DNA from: Brevundimonas sp. M20
GTDB lineage: Bacteria > Pseudomonadota > Alphaproteobacteria > Caulobacterales > Caulobacteraceae
DNA length: 64,000 bases
Direction of reading: 5' to 3'
Assembly (NCBI RefSeq): GCF_006547065.1
Contig: NZ_CP041243.1
Coordinates: 248,001-312,000 of the forward strand
Shown here: one piece after another, positions 53,578-63,275 of the stretch
Position numbering within the stretch: position 1 is the stretch's first letter
Layout of the letters: each line of letters begins with the position of its first letter
Program-made: the position numbers and the translations under genes
Notes under the pieces: generated by a model
Told to the model about the DNA's origin: nothing
Seen by the model: only the letters and a program-made list of their open reading frames with translations
Databases searched by the model: none

Positions 53578-53668
53578 TGCTCCATGTGTAGCAGACACAG
53601 GGCGTTCCGACAGGCTAAGGTATTGATTTCGCCGGATTGTCCTTCCATCTCAACCGCTTGGGTTGGGA

Positions 53669-53744
<76 letters not shown>

Positions 53745-53915
53745 CCAAACCCCACGGGATCGTCGGGTGCAGGCGAGCGGGCGACATACGAGCGGCGGGC
53801 CGGTGGTGTCAACCGGTCGCATGCGCGTAGGGCCGCCGGGCGACGGAAATGTTGGCGATAGAGCGCCGGTCCCGCTAGAAGCGCGGATCAACTGACGGCT
53901 GGAGCGTTCCGCGGC

Positions 53916-54233
53916 ATGGCGGCGATCATCGAGTTTCTGTTCTTCATCATCGAGACGCTGCTGCGCCTGTTCGTGCTGGCGCTGATCGTCAACGCCGTCC
54001 TGAGCTGGCTGTTCGCGTTCGACGTGATCAACCACCGGAACCGCTTCGTGTCCTCGCTGGCGATGGCGCTGGACCGGATCGTCGGCCCCGTGCTGGCTCC
54101 GCTGCGGCGGATCATCCCGTCGCTGGGCGGCATCGACATCACGCCGATCATCGCCTGGATCCTGATCACCGGCGTCCAGACCTATCTGCTGCCCGCCTCC
54201 AAGGCAGCGCTGTTGAGCCTGGTTCCTTACTGA
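53916..54233 (+). CDS. YggT family membrane protein
   Basis: The 105-residue protein has two long membrane helices (about 4-32 and 74-98), with the YggT hallmarks LIVNAVLSWLF, DRIVGPVLAPLRRIIP and GGIDITPIIAWI. Family members are linked to envelope and cell-division functions, and in some bacteria to osmotic tolerance. The ATG at 53916 has GGAGCG upstream. It is separated from the tRNA by an ordinary gap and belongs to the core chromosome. Confidence 0.9.
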   Translation: MAAIIEFLFFIIETLLRLFVLALIVNAVLSWLFAFDVINHRNRFVSSLAMALDRIVGPVLAPLRRIIPSLGGIDITPIIAWILITGVQTYLLPASKAALLSLVPY

Positions 54234-54361
54234 CCGGCGCGGCGCGGAGGTCACGCCTGTCAGTCTTCGCGGCTGACTCGACGTTCCGCGCTTGCACCGT
54301 TCGGCGACCGTCCTAAGGTGCCCGCCCACGGGGCCGCTGGCCTGACAGACGACCGGACTAC

Positions 54362-55240
54362 ATGACCACGATCAAGACAGTCGCCATCATCGGCGCGGGC
54401 CAGATGGGCGCGGGTATCGCCCAGACGGTGGCCGCGGGCGGCTATGACGTGAAGCTTTACGATGCGGCCGGCGATCGCGTGCCGCAGGCGCTGGGCGCGA
54501 TCGCGGCCAGCCTGTCGCGCCAGATCGGTCGCGGACTGACGACCCAGGCCGACGCCGACGCCGCGCTGTCGCGCATCACCGCCACCTCTTCGCTGGCCGA
54601 GGCCGCCAAGGCTGATCTGGTGATTGAAGCCGCCGTCGAGGACGAGGTCGTCAAGAAGGCGATCCTGCTGGACCTCGTGCCGCATCTGGGCGCGGACACC
54701 CTGCTGGCGTCCAACACCTCGTCGATCTCGATCACCCGTCTGGCCTCTACCACGGATCGCCCCGAGCGTTTCATCGGCCTTCACTTCATGAAGCCGGCGC
54801 CGGTAATGAAGCTGGTGGAGATCATCCGGGGCATCGCCACCTCGGCGGAGACCTACGAGACCGCGGTCGCCTTCGCGGAATCGCTGGGCAAGACCACCAC
54901 CAATGCCGAGGATTTCCCCGCCTTCATCGTGAACCGGATTCTGGTCCCGATGGTCAACGAGGCGATCTACACCCTGTACGAGGGCGTCGGGAACGTCTCG
55001 TCGATCGACAAGGCGCTGAAGCTCGGCGCCAACCATCCGATGGGGCCGCTGGAACTGGCCGACTTCATGGGGCTGGATGTCGTTCTGGCGATCATGAACG
55101 TGCTCTACGACGGGCTGGCGGACAGCAAATATCGCCCCTGTCCGCTGCTGGTGAAGTACGTCGAGGCCGGCTGGCTGGGCCGCAAGTCGGGCCGGGGCTT
55201 CTATGACTATTCCGGCGAAACGCCGGTTCCGACCCGATGA
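54362..55240 (+). CDS. 3-hydroxybutyryl-CoA dehydrogenase
   Basis: The 292-residue enzyme oxidises or reduces 3-hydroxyacyl-CoA with NAD(P). Rossmann motif GAGQMGAGIA is at 11-20, the catalytic region is GLHFMKPAPVMKLVEI with its histidine, and the C-terminal domain has NRILVPMVNEAIYTL and GANHPMGPLELADFMGLD. It could serve butyrate/PHB metabolism or beta-oxidation. Its stop overlaps the next gene start (ATGA). Confidence 0.92.
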   Translation: MTTIKTVAIIGAGQMGAGIAQTVAAGGYDVKLYDAAGDRVPQALGAIAASLSRQIGRGLTTQADADAALSRITATSSLAEAAKADLVIEAAVEDEVVKKAILLDLVPHLGADTLLASNTSSISITRLASTTDRPERFIGLHFMKPAPVMKLVEIIRGIATSAETYETAVAFAESLGKTTTNAEDFPAFIVNRILVPMVNEAIYTLYEGVGNVSSIDKALKLGANHPMGPLELADFMGLDVVLAIMNVLYDGLADSKYRPCPLLVKYVEAGWLGRKSGRGFYDYSGETPVPTR

Positions 55241-55818
55241 TCTCCCGCTTCGAAAAGCCCGAGACCTTCCCGGGCCAGCAACGCGTGGCCTGGCGCAAGG
55301 AGCCGCAGCGGACGGTGCTGGCGGTCGTCGCGGCGGTCTGCTGGCCCCCGCTGTGGATCACGCTGGCGATCTGGAGGCCGCATAACTGGATGCCGGGTCT
55401 CGAGATGGACTGGCGGCTGCAGTTGTTCATCCTGGGCCTGATCGGGGTGCCGGCGATCCTCTGGCTGCTGGCGCGTGAGCGCAGGCGGTCGGGACGACCG
55501 GCCACCCGGCTGGGCGTCGTCTGGCGCTTCATGTTCTACGGCGGCCTGTTGGCGGTCATTCTGGCCGCCCTGTTCACGGTCTGGCAGCTGGTTCTGCAGT
55601 GGATCAACGCCGCCAATCTGGGCGAGGGCGTCGGCAGCAGCGAGACGACCTTGTTGATCTACGGCGTGGCGGGCATGCCCTTCGCGGCCGTGATCGGGGT
55701 GGCCTACGCCCTGTGGGCAGGCCTGTGCGTGGCCTTCATCGCCTTCTCGCCCCAGCCGGAGGTGCGGGATCGCCTCGGCGTCATGGGCCGCGACCTGTAT
55801 CGCGACGGGGCCGCCTGA
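55237..55818 (+). CDS. Membrane protein, unknown
   Basis: The 193-residue protein has about four hydrophobic segments (residues 28-48, 65-80, 99-122 and 140-165). It is rich in Trp. No family is recognised. It is co-translated with the dehydrogenase upstream through ATGA overlap, so it may serve a related membrane process, but nothing in the sequence shows which. Confidence 0.6.
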   Translation: MISRFEKPETFPGQQRVAWRKEPQRTVLAVVAAVCWPPLWITLAIWRPHNWMPGLEMDWRLQLFILGLIGVPAILWLLARERRRSGRPATRLGVVWRFMFYGGLLAVILAALFTVWQLVLQWINAANLGEGVGSSETTLLIYGVAGMPFAAVIGVAYALWAGLCVAFIAFSPQPEVRDRLGVMGRDLYRDGAA

Positions 55819-55892
55819 AACCTTACGGCGAATTGGTTTGACGGTGTCCGGTCACGCGGCGACTTTTCCGGCCCTACTCGGGGGAGCAATTC

Positions 55893-57140
55893 ATGACCGC
55901 CACAGACGCCGGTTCCAGCGCGCGGCTCGCGCCGATCGCGGTCAAGGACCGCATCTTCACCCTGGACATGCTGCGGGGTCTGGCGATCCTGGGCATTCTG
56001 GGTGTCAACGCCATGGCCTTCGCTTGGCCTATGGCGCTGGAGATGGACCCGACCCTGCCGCCGATGTGGGCGCACGACACCGCGAACATAGCGGCGGAGT
56101 GGGCAAAGGATGTCTTCTTCCAGGACAAGTTTCGCTCGCTGTTCTCGATGCTGTTCGGGGTGTCGATCTTCCTGATCGGCGGCGAGCGGTTCGATGAGGC
56201 GCGGGGCCGCCTGTTGTGGCGGCGCTTGCTCTGGCTGGGGCTGTTCGGCCTGATCCACGGGTTCGCCCTGTGGTTCGGCGACATCCTGCTGCACTACGCC
56301 TACAGCGGCATGCTGGTGATGATGGCCCGGTCCTGGTCGGCCAGGCGGCTGCTCTGGACGGGGGCGGCGCTGAACGCCGTCTTCGCCGTGCTTTCGGTCG
56401 GCTCCGCCTTGCTGGCGGGCCTGATGGCGGGCGATGCGCAGGCCGCGCAGGGCGGCAATCCCTTCGCCACGACGCCGGAGCAGCTGACGGCGATCATCCA
56501 GGCCTATCAGGCGGGCTGGCCGGGCGCGCAGATCGAGAACCTGAAGGCGGCGGTCTTCCTGCAGTTGATGAGCCTGACGCTCGTTCCGATCACGGCGGGG
56601 CTGATGATGCTTGGGCTCGGCCTGTTCAAGTCGGGTTTCCTGACCGGGCGCTCGCCGACATGGGTCTATGTCCTGCTGTTGCTGATCGGAGGCGCCAATC
56701 TGGCGGCCTTCGGCTGGTACGACTGGCAGTTCTACGCCGCCCCGCACGGGACCCCGGACCCGACGAAGGGGCTGGCCGGGGTGCTGGGCAGCTTCGCGCC
56801 GCTGATCACCCTGGCCTATGTCAGCCTGCTGATCCTGATGACCCGGTTCGGGCTGAAGGTCGTCACCGGCGTTTTGGCGCCGGTGGGGCGGATGGCCTTC
56901 ACCAACTACCTGACCCAGACCCTGATCATGGCGACCCTGTTCTACATGCCTTGGGGGCTGCACTGGTTCGGAACCGTGCCGCCCGCGCAGCTGTGGCTGG
57001 TGGTTGGCGGCGTCTGGATCGCCCAGCTGATCTGGTCGCCCCTGTGGTTGTCGGTGTTCACCATGGGGCCGCTGGAGTGGCTGTGGCGCTGCCTGACCTA
57101 TGGCCGGGCGGTGCCTCTTTTGAAGCGCGAGGCCGCCTGA
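55893..57140 (+). CDS. DUF418 domain membrane protein
   Basis: The 415-residue integral membrane protein has roughly ten hydrophobic segments. KDRIFTLDMLRGLAILGILGVNAMAF at the N terminus and KFRSLFSMLFGVSIFLIG match the DUF418/YeiB-like family, and the C-terminal part has FTNYLTQTLIMATLFY and GPLEWLWRCLTYG, also typical. It is probably involved in the cell envelope; the reaction is not known. Confidence 0.9.
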   Translation: MTATDAGSSARLAPIAVKDRIFTLDMLRGLAILGILGVNAMAFAWPMALEMDPTLPPMWAHDTANIAAEWAKDVFFQDKFRSLFSMLFGVSIFLIGGERFDEARGRLLWRRLLWLGLFGLIHGFALWFGDILLHYAYSGMLVMMARSWSARRLLWTGAALNAVFAVLSVGSALLAGLMAGDAQAAQGGNPFATTPEQLTAIIQAYQAGWPGAQIENLKAAVFLQLMSLTLVPITAGLMMLGLGLFKSGFLTGRSPTWVYVLLLLIGGANLAAFGWYDWQFYAAPHGTPDPTKGLAGVLGSFAPLITLAYVSLLILMTRFGLKVVTGVLAPVGRMAFTNYLTQTLIMATLFYMPWGLHWFGTVPPAQLWLVVGGVWIAQLIWSPLWLSVFTMGPLEWLWRCLTYGRAVPLLKREAA

Positions 57141-57178
57141 TCGTTGCTCGCGCGCGGCCTTTGGCTTAAGCGCGCGGC

Positions 57179-58657
57179 ATGACCGACAACGCTCCCATCC
57201 GCCCCGAAGCCCGCAATCCCCGTGGGTTCGCCGACCGCCGCGGTCGCGATCTCGTCGCCGAGCGCCGCCTCGTGCATCGGGTGTCGGAAGTCTATGAGCG
57301 CTGGGGTTTCGAGCCGCTGGAGACGCCGGCCTTTGAATATGTCGACGCCCTCGGCAAATTCCTGCCCGATACGGACCGTCCGAACGAGGGCGTGCTGGCG
57401 CTTCAGGACGACGATGATCAGTGGATGGCCCTGCGCTATGACCTGACGGCGCCGCTGGCCCGCTTCGCGGCGCAGAACTGGGAGACCCTGCCCAAACCCT
57501 TCCGTCGCTATGCCTTCGGGCCGGTGTGGCGCAACGAGAAGCCGGGGCCGGGCCGCTTCCGCGAGTTCGTCCAGTGCGACGCCGACACCGTGGGCTCGGA
57601 TCGCCCGGAGGCCGACGCCGAGATCATCGCCATGGCCTGCGAGGGCCTGCGGGCCGCCGGTCTGGCTCCGGGGCAGGCGGTTATCCGTGTCTCGAACCGC
57701 AAGCTGTTCGACGGCCTGTTCGAGGCCGGCGGCGTGACCGATCCGGTCCAGAAGCTGACCGCCCTGCGAGCCATCGACAAGTTCGACCGTCTGGGTTGGG
57801 AAGGCGTCGCCGCCCTGCTGGGCGAGGGGCGTCTGGATGAATCCGGCGACTACACCAAGGGTGCGCAGCTGCCGTTGGCGGTGGCCTCGACCATCGAAGC
57901 CTTCCTCGCCTCGGCGGGTGACGCCGCCCTGGGCCGGGCGGAGACGCTGGAGGCCGTGGCGCGGGCGGGCGGGCTGGGCGCCGTCGGCGAGGGGGCGTTG
58001 GAGGAACTGGCGGCCGTCGACAGCGCCCTGAACGCCATGAAGGTCGGGCAGGACGCCGTCCGCTTCGACCCGACCATCGTGCGGGGGCTGGAGTACTACA
58101 CCGGCGCCGTGTTCGAGGCCGAATTGCTGCTGGAAACGACCGACGAGAGGGGCCGCGCCGTGCGCTTCGGTTCCATCGGCGGCGGCGGTCGCTATGACGA
58201 CCTGGTGGCCCGCTTCACCGGCGAGCGTCTGCCGTCGACGGGCTTCTCGTTCGGCGTCTCGCGCCTGGCCTCGGCCCTGCGCGCGGCGGGGCGCGGCGAC
58301 GAGGATGCCATGCGCGGCCCGGTGGTCGTGATCGTCTTCTCCGAGGCCGACATGCAGCACTACCTCGACGCGGTGTCCGAGCTGCGCAATGCCGGGATCG
58401 CCGCTGAGCTCTATCTCGGCAAGGCGGGGCTGAAGGCCCAGATGAAGTACGCGGATAGGCGGGGCGCGCCCGCCGCCATCATCCTCGGCGGGGACGAGAT
58501 CGCGGCCGGAACCGTTACGGTCAAGGATCTCGACGCGGGTCGCGCCGCCGCGGCCGGAGTGGCCGACAACGAGGCCTGGAAGGCCGAGCGGCCGGGTCAG
58601 CGGGTCGTTCCTCGCGGTGAACTTGTGGCCACGGTCCGGCGTATCGTCGGTCACTGA
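57179..58657 (+). CDS. hisS: Histidyl-tRNA synthetase
   Basis: The 492-residue class II aminoacyl-tRNA synthetase has motif 1 region GFEPLETPAFEY, motif 2 FGPVWRNEKPGPGRFREFVQCD, the histidine-A-like RGLEYYTGAVFEAE and motif 3 SFGVSRLASAL. The anticodon-binding domain follows. Its length is greater than the E. coli enzyme but common in alphaproteobacteria. The stop is followed by a hairpin without a T run. Confidence 0.94.
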   Translation: MTDNAPIRPEARNPRGFADRRGRDLVAERRLVHRVSEVYERWGFEPLETPAFEYVDALGKFLPDTDRPNEGVLALQDDDDQWMALRYDLTAPLARFAAQNWETLPKPFRRYAFGPVWRNEKPGPGRFREFVQCDADTVGSDRPEADAEIIAMACEGLRAAGLAPGQAVIRVSNRKLFDGLFEAGGVTDPVQKLTALRAIDKFDRLGWEGVAALLGEGRLDESGDYTKGAQLPLAVASTIEAFLASAGDAALGRAETLEAVARAGGLGAVGEGALEELAAVDSALNAMKVGQDAVRFDPTIVRGLEYYTGAVFEAELLLETTDERGRAVRFGSIGGGGRYDDLVARFTGERLPSTGFSFGVSRLASALRAAGRGDEDAMRGPVVVIVFSEADMQHYLDAVSELRNAGIAAELYLGKAGLKAQMKYADRRGAPAAIILGGDEIAAGTVTVKDLDAGRAAAAGVADNEAWKAERPGQRVVPRGELVATVRRIVGH

Positions 58658-59074
58658 CGCACAGCTGCGTGAGTTATCGCTGATAACAAAGGAAAAATCC
58701 CTGACGGCGTCAGGGTCTTGATTGACTTGGGACGGGAATTGTCGTCTTTCTGACGCACTCGGGAAGCGCAGCGTTTCGACGCAGCTGCAGCCCGGAGGCG
58801 TTTCGGGGAGGAAACGTCCGCTCGACAAGAGCGAAAGAAAGCCCGCCGCGATGTATCCCCCGCGGCGGGCTTTTTTATTGTCTCATACTTGGTGGCGCTA
58901 GCGCTTGCGACGCGGTCGCTCGCTGCTTGAGCGCGGCTTCCGGCGCTATCGCGCGGCTTGCGGAGCCTCGCTGCTCGAGCGCGCTCCGTCACCGCTGCCT
59001 CACGGTCAGCCTGCACCAAGCGCCAGGCCGCGTCGGATCGGGAAGGCGGAGCCTTCTGACCGCAGCCAAACAAA
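58658..59074. other. Gap downstream of hisS with hairpin-rich segment
   Basis: Contains a hairpin CCCTGAC-GGC-GTCAGGG (58699-58715), a TTGACT box (58722-58727) without a good -10, a series of short stems (GCGT-TTCG-ACGC near 58771; GCGTTTC/GAAACGT near 58799; GCTC/GAGC near 58821) and the terminator at 58839. Together this could be a structured RNA of about 130 nt, or just a hisS 3' leader. The rest to 59074 is GC-rich without a gene. Confidence 0.35.
58839..58876 (+). terminator. Strong intrinsic terminator
   Basis: AAGCCCGCCGCG (58839-58850), a 10-base loop, then CGCGGCGGGCTT (58861-58872), followed by a T run to 58876. It ends whatever transcript crosses the region 58720-58850, at the latest that of hisS. 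Confidence 0.9.
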
Positions 59075-59102
59075 AAAGGCCGGAGCGTGCGCTCCGGCCT
59101 TT
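59075..59102 (-). terminator. Terminator of the M13 peptidase gene
   Basis: AAAGGCCGGAGC (59075-59086), a GTGC loop, then GCTCCGGCCTTT (59091-59102). On the minus strand the stem ends in a run of six T. It lies 22 bp past the peptidase stop. Confidence 0.88.
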
Positions 59103-59124
59103 CTGTCTTTTCAGCGCGATCCGC

Positions 59125-61260
59125 TTACCAGATGCGGACGCGGTCTTCCGGAGCCAGGTAGTATTTCGTGCCCGGCTGAACGCCGAAGGCGTCGTACCAG
59201 GCGTCGACGTTACGGACCGGGCCGATAACCCGGAACTCGGCCGGGCTGTGCGGATCGGTGGCGATCTGGTTGCGAAGGGCGTCGTCGCGGTACTTCGACT
59301 GCCAGACCTGGGCCCAGCCGTAGAAGAAGCGTTGGTCGCCTGTCGTGCCGTCCAGCACCGGCGCCGGGCGACCGCCCAGCGACAGGTGGTAGGCTTCCAG
59401 ACCCACGGCCACGCCGGCGGCGTCGCCGATGTTCTCGCCCATGGTCAGGCCGCCCTGGACATGGAATCCCGGGATCGGCTCGAACTGGTCGTACTGGGCG
59501 CCCAGGCGGGTGGTCAGGGCGTCGAAATTCGCCTTGTCCGCGGGGGTCCACCAGTTCCGGAGCACGCCGTCGCCGTCGGACTTGGAGCCTTGGTCGTCGA
59601 AGCCGTGGCCGATCTCGTGACCGATCACGCCGCCGATGCCGCCGTAGTTGACGGCCGGGTCCGCGTCCGGATCGAAGAACGGCGCCTGCAGGATGGCGGC
59701 CGGGAAGACGATCTCGTTATTGGCGGAGTTGTAGTAGGCGTTGACGGTCTGCGGGGTCATGCCCCACTCGTCCTTGTCCACCGGCTGGTTCAGGCGGTTC
59801 AGCTGGTACTGCCATTGGAACAGGCCCGCGCGCTCGCCGTTGCCGAACAGGTCGTCCGGGCGGATTTCCAGCGCCGAGTAATCACGCCACTTGTTCGGAT
59901 AGCCGATCTTGACGGTGAACTTGGCCAGCTTCTCCTGCGCGGCGGCGCGGGTTTCCGGGCCCATCCAGGTCAGGTTGTCGATGCGATGGGACAGGGCCAG
60001 ACGCAGGTTGGAGACCAGTTCTTCCATCTTGGCCTTGGACTCGGCGGGGAAGTACTCGGCGACGTACTGGCGGCCGACGGCCTCGCCCAGCATGCCCTCG
60101 GCGAAGCTGATGCCGCGCTTGTCGCGCGGACGCTGGGCCGGCTGGCCGTTCAGGTCACGCGAGCGGAACTCCCACTGGGCGTCCGAGAAGCGTTGCGACA
60201 GGCGGGGAGCCGCGTCGTCAACGGTGTGGAAGGCCTGCCAGGCCTGAATCACCGACATCGGCGTCTCGGCATAGATGGCCGCGATCTTCGGCATCGCGGT
60301 GTCCTGCCGGACGATCAGGCGCGGGACTTCGCCCACCCCGACAGCGTTGTAGTAGGCCTGCCACGGGAAGCCGGGCGCCTCGGACGCCAGCTGGCTGATG
60401 GTGTACTCATTGTAGGTCTCGTCGCGGTTGCGGTTCTGGATCGGGGTCCAGTGCGCCTCGGCGATTTTGGTCTCGAAGGCGACGATGTCGGCCGCGGCCT
60501 GTTCAGGGTTGGCCCAGCCGATCATGCCCAGCATGCGCGCCACATAGGCCTGATACAGCACCTTCTTCTCGGCCCAGCGCGTTTCCAGATAGTAGTCGCG
60601 GTTCGGAAGGCCGATGCCCGACTGGCCGGTCGAGACGACGTAGCGGGTCGGCGCCTTCTGGTCGATGGTGATGCCGGTGCCGAAGATGGAAGCGCCGATG
60701 CGGCCCTGGCTGGACCCCATCAGGACGGCCATCTTGTCGTGGGTGTCCGCCGCCTGGATGGCGGCGAGATAGGGCTGCAGCGGTTGTTCGTCCAGCGCCT
60801 CGATGCGGGCCACGTCCATGTAGGAGCGGTAGGCGTCGGCGATCTTCTGCTCGTCCGAACCCGGCGTCAGGTCCGAGCGGGCGACCAGTTCGTCGATCAT
60901 TTCCTTGACGCGGTTGTCGGACAGTTCGCGCAGCAGGTTGAAGGAGCCGTAGGAGGTGCGGTCCGACGGAATCTGCAGTCGGTCATAGGCGGCGCCGTTG
61001 GCGTAGCGGAAGAAGCTGTCGCCCGGGTTCACCGAGGTGTCGCGACCGTTGAGGTCGAAGCCCCAGGTTCCGTAGCGCGGGGCCACGGTGCCTTGATAGC
61101 CCTGAACAGCGGCGCCCTGGGTCGGCGCCTGGAAGAGTTCGAAGACGGTGCAGGCCTCATCGATACAGGCGTGGTCGTCAGTGTCGGTCCAGGACTGGGC
61201 CTGGGCGGCGGCGGGCAGGAGCAGCGCCCCGAGGGCGGCGCCGATAAGCAGCTTCTTCAT
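59125..61260 (-). CDS. M13-family (PepO/neprilysin-like) metallopeptidase
   Basis: The 711-residue protein has a signal peptide (cleavage after AQA near residue 22) and so is probably periplasmic or secreted. The zinc site is H548-E-I-G-H552 in VIGHEIGHGFDDQG, with third ligand E609 in MGENIGDAAG. A conserved NAYYNSANNEIVFPAAILQAPFF precedes the zinc site. The C terminus ends RVRIW, as usual for bacterial members. Its intrinsic terminator is at 59075. Confidence 0.93.
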   Translation of the reverse strand: MKKLLIGAALGALLLPAAAQAQSWTDTDDHACIDEACTVFELFQAPTQGAAVQGYQGTVAPRYGTWGFDLNGRDTSVNPGDSFFRYANGAAYDRLQIPSDRTSYGSFNLLRELSDNRVKEMIDELVARSDLTPGSDEQKIADAYRSYMDVARIEALDEQPLQPYLAAIQAADTHDKMAVLMGSSQGRIGASIFGTGITIDQKAPTRYVVSTGQSGIGLPNRDYYLETRWAEKKVLYQAYVARMLGMIGWANPEQAAADIVAFETKIAEAHWTPIQNRNRDETYNEYTISQLASEAPGFPWQAYYNAVGVGEVPRLIVRQDTAMPKIAAIYAETPMSVIQAWQAFHTVDDAAPRLSQRFSDAQWEFRSRDLNGQPAQRPRDKRGISFAEGMLGEAVGRQYVAEYFPAESKAKMEELVSNLRLALSHRIDNLTWMGPETRAAAQEKLAKFTVKIGYPNKWRDYSALEIRPDDLFGNGERAGLFQWQYQLNRLNQPVDKDEWGMTPQTVNAYYNSANNEIVFPAAILQAPFFDPDADPAVNYGGIGGVIGHEIGHGFDDQGSKSDGDGVLRNWWTPADKANFDALTTRLGAQYDQFEPIPGFHVQGGLTMGENIGDAAGVAVGLEAYHLSLGGRPAPVLDGTTGDQRFFYGWAQVWQSKYRDDALRNQIATDPHSPAEFRVIGPVRNVDAWYDAFGVQPGTKYYLAPEDRVRIW

Positions 61261-61382
61261 GCGTGGGTTTCCGGACTTCTTTTCACCAACCTTAAAGGGG
61301 CGGCGCGGACCCTACGCCCGCCTCAGAAGCTGTCGCCTGAATTATTTGTCATGAATCGACGGAAACCCGGACATGGCGTCGT

Positions 61383-61400
61383 TTCAGCCTGTAGGCTGAA
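61383..61400. repeat. 18-bp inverted repeat before the Kef-type gene
   Basis: TTCAGCCT-GT-AGGCTGAA, exact, ending 15 bp before ATG 61416. On an mRNA it would form a hairpin beside the ribosome-binding site (GGAGGGCG); on DNA it could be an operator. Confidence 0.45.
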
Positions 61401-61415
61401 CCGTACGGAGGGCGA

Positions 61416-63275
61416 ATGACTCATCACGGCGGTGGCGGCGAGTACAAGGACCTTCTGGTCTTCCTGGCGGCGGCCGGGGTGGTGGTTCCGCTCTTCAACC
61501 GGTTCAGGATCAGCCCCGTTCTGGGCTTTCTGGCGGCAGGGGTTCTGCTCGGGCCGGACGGTCTGGCGCGTTTCGCGGATGCGGTTCCATGGCTGGGCTG
61601 GCTGACGATTTCGGACGCCAACCAGTTGCGCGCCCTTTCGGAACTGGGCGTCGCCTTCCTGCTGTTCATGATCGGTCTGGAGCTGTCGTGGGAGCGGCTG
61701 AAGGCGATGCGCCGCATGGTGTTCGGTCTGGGGCTCAGCCAGGTCGCGGTCTGCACGGTCGGGCTGGCGGCGGTCTTCATGCTGATGGGGCAGCCGCTGG
61801 TGTCCTCGGCGGTGCTGGGCATGGGGCTGGCCCTGTCCTCGACCGCCGTGGTCATGCCGGTGCTGGCCGAGCGGGGGCGACTGAGCGGCGCATCGGGCCG
61901 GACGACCTTCTCGGTCCTGCTGGCGCAGGATCTGGCTGTCGCGCCGATCCTGATCACCGTTACGGTTCTGGCGGCGCTGGCGCAGAGCGGGGCGACCGAT
62001 GGGGGAGAGTTCGATCCGGCGGTGCTGCGGCCGGCCCTGTTCACCCTCGTGCCCGCCGCGATCGGTCTGGGGCTTCTCGTGGTGCTGGGGCGGCTGGTGC
62101 TGCGGCCGCTGTTCCGGTCGGTGGCGAAGACCCAGACCGGCGGACGCGGGCAGGAGATGTTCGTCGCGGCCTGTCTGCTGGTCGTCGTCGGCGCGGGTCT
62201 GGGCGCGCAGGCGGCCGGGCTGTCGATGAGTCTCGGCGCGCTGGTCGCGGGCCTTCTGCTGGCCGAGACCGAGTTCCGGCGGGCGATCGAGGTGTCCATC
62301 GAGCCGTTCAAGGGGCTGTTGCTCGGCGTCTTCTTCGTGGGGGTCGGCATCGGGCTGGATCTGGACGCGGTCGCGGCCGATCCGGTGGCGGTCTTCGGAC
62401 TGGCGATTCTGCTGACCCTGCTCAAGGCCGGTCTGATCTACGGAACGGCGCGGCTGTGGGGCGTGAAAAATCGCACGGCGATCGAGACCGCATTGGTGCT
62501 GGGCCCTGCGGGGGAGTTCGCCTTCGTCATTCTGGGGGCCGGTCTGGTCGAAGGCATCGCCTCGCCCGGATTCACCGGGACGGTGATGCTGGCCGCGACG
62601 ATAAGTATATTTACTGTCCCTCTGATGGCGATGTTTGCGGATCGTCTTGCGAACAAGGTGGCGCCAACTCAACCCGATCTTGCGCCCGAGGCGATGCATA
62701 TCCCTTCGGTCGAGGGGCAGGTTCTGGTCGTCGGCTTCGGGCGGGTTGGTCGGCTGGTTGGAGAGTTGTTGGCCGAACACGGACAAAAATTCGTGGCCGT
62801 GGACGCCAACGCCTCGACCGTTTCGAAGGGGCGGTCCGAAGGCTCGAATGTCTTCTACGGCGATGCGGGTAACGTCGACATGCTTCAGCGGTGCGGGATC
62901 GCAAAGGCCCGCGCGATGGTGGTTACAATGGATTTTCCCGCAAAGGTTGATGAAGTCGTGTCGGCGGCGAGGTCGCTGCGCCCGGACCTGATCCTGATCG
63001 CCCGCGCCCGGGATTCGAAGCACGCGGAAAGATTGTATCGACTGGGCGTCACCGACGCGGTTCCGGAAACCACCGAGGCCAGCCTGCAGTTGGCGGAGAA
63101 CACCCTGGTCGACCTGGGTGTGCCCATGGGGCTGGTCCTGGCGTCCATTCACGAGCGCCGGGACAGGTTCAGGAAACTGTTCCAGGACGCCATGCCCGAA
63201 AGTAAAGGGGAGCGCCTCCCGAGGGCGCTCAGGTCAACAAATCGTCGTCAGGGCGCGACGGAGCAGCAAAGCTGA
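61416..63275 (+). CDS. Kef/CPA2-type cation:proton antiporter with TrkA-N domain
   Basis: The 619-residue protein has an N-terminal CPA2 membrane domain of about a dozen helices (GFLAAGVLLGPDGLA; GLALSSTAVVMPVL; QDLAVAPILI), and a C-terminal RCK/TrkA-N domain beginning VLVVGFGRVGRLVGELLAEHG. It probably exchanges K+ or Na+ for protons and responds to nucleotide or glutathione signals, like KefB/KefC. No KefF/KefG partner is adjacent. The upstream hairpin may affect translation. Confidence 0.92.
   Translation: MTHHGGGGEYKDLLVFLAAAGVVVPLFNRFRISPVLGFLAAGVLLGPDGLARFADAVPWLGWLTISDANQLRALSELGVAFLLFMIGLELSWERLKAMRRMVFGLGLSQVAVCTVGLAAVFMLMGQPLVSSAVLGMGLALSSTAVVMPVLAERGRLSGASGRTTFSVLLAQDLAVAPILITVTVLAALAQSGATDGGEFDPAVLRPALFTLVPAAIGLGLLVVLGRLVLRPLFRSVAKTQTGGRGQEMFVAACLLVVVGAGLGAQAAGLSMSLGALVAGLLLAETEFRRAIEVSIEPFKGLLLGVFFVGVGIGLDLDAVAADPVAVFGLAILLTLLKAGLIYGTARLWGVKNRTAIETALVLGPAGEFAFVILGAGLVEGIASPGFTGTVMLAATISIFTVPLMAMFADRLANKVAPTQPDLAPEAMHIPSVEGQVLVVGFGRVGRLVGELLAEHGQKFVAVDANASTVSKGRSEGSNVFYGDAGNVDMLQRCGIAKARAMVVTMDFPAKVDEVVSAARSLRPDLILIARARDSKHAERLYRLGVTDAVPETTEASLQLAENTLVDLGVPMGLVLASIHERRDRFRKLFQDAMPESKGERLPRALRSTNRRQGATEQQS

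Noticed and set aside
58699..58715. Hairpin after hisS as the hisS terminator
   Set aside because: The stem is perfect, but TCTTGATT follows instead of a T run, so intrinsic termination is doubtful; the strong terminator is at 58839.
58927..61419. 830-codon open frame on the plus strand opposite the M13 peptidase gene
   Set aside because: It is the antisense of a clearly functional peptidase, an artefact of high third-position G+C. The product has no recognisable domain.
61323..63152. 609-codon open frame opposite the Kef-type antiporter
   Set aside because: Shadow frame rich in Arg, Gln and His; the plus-strand gene is unambiguous.
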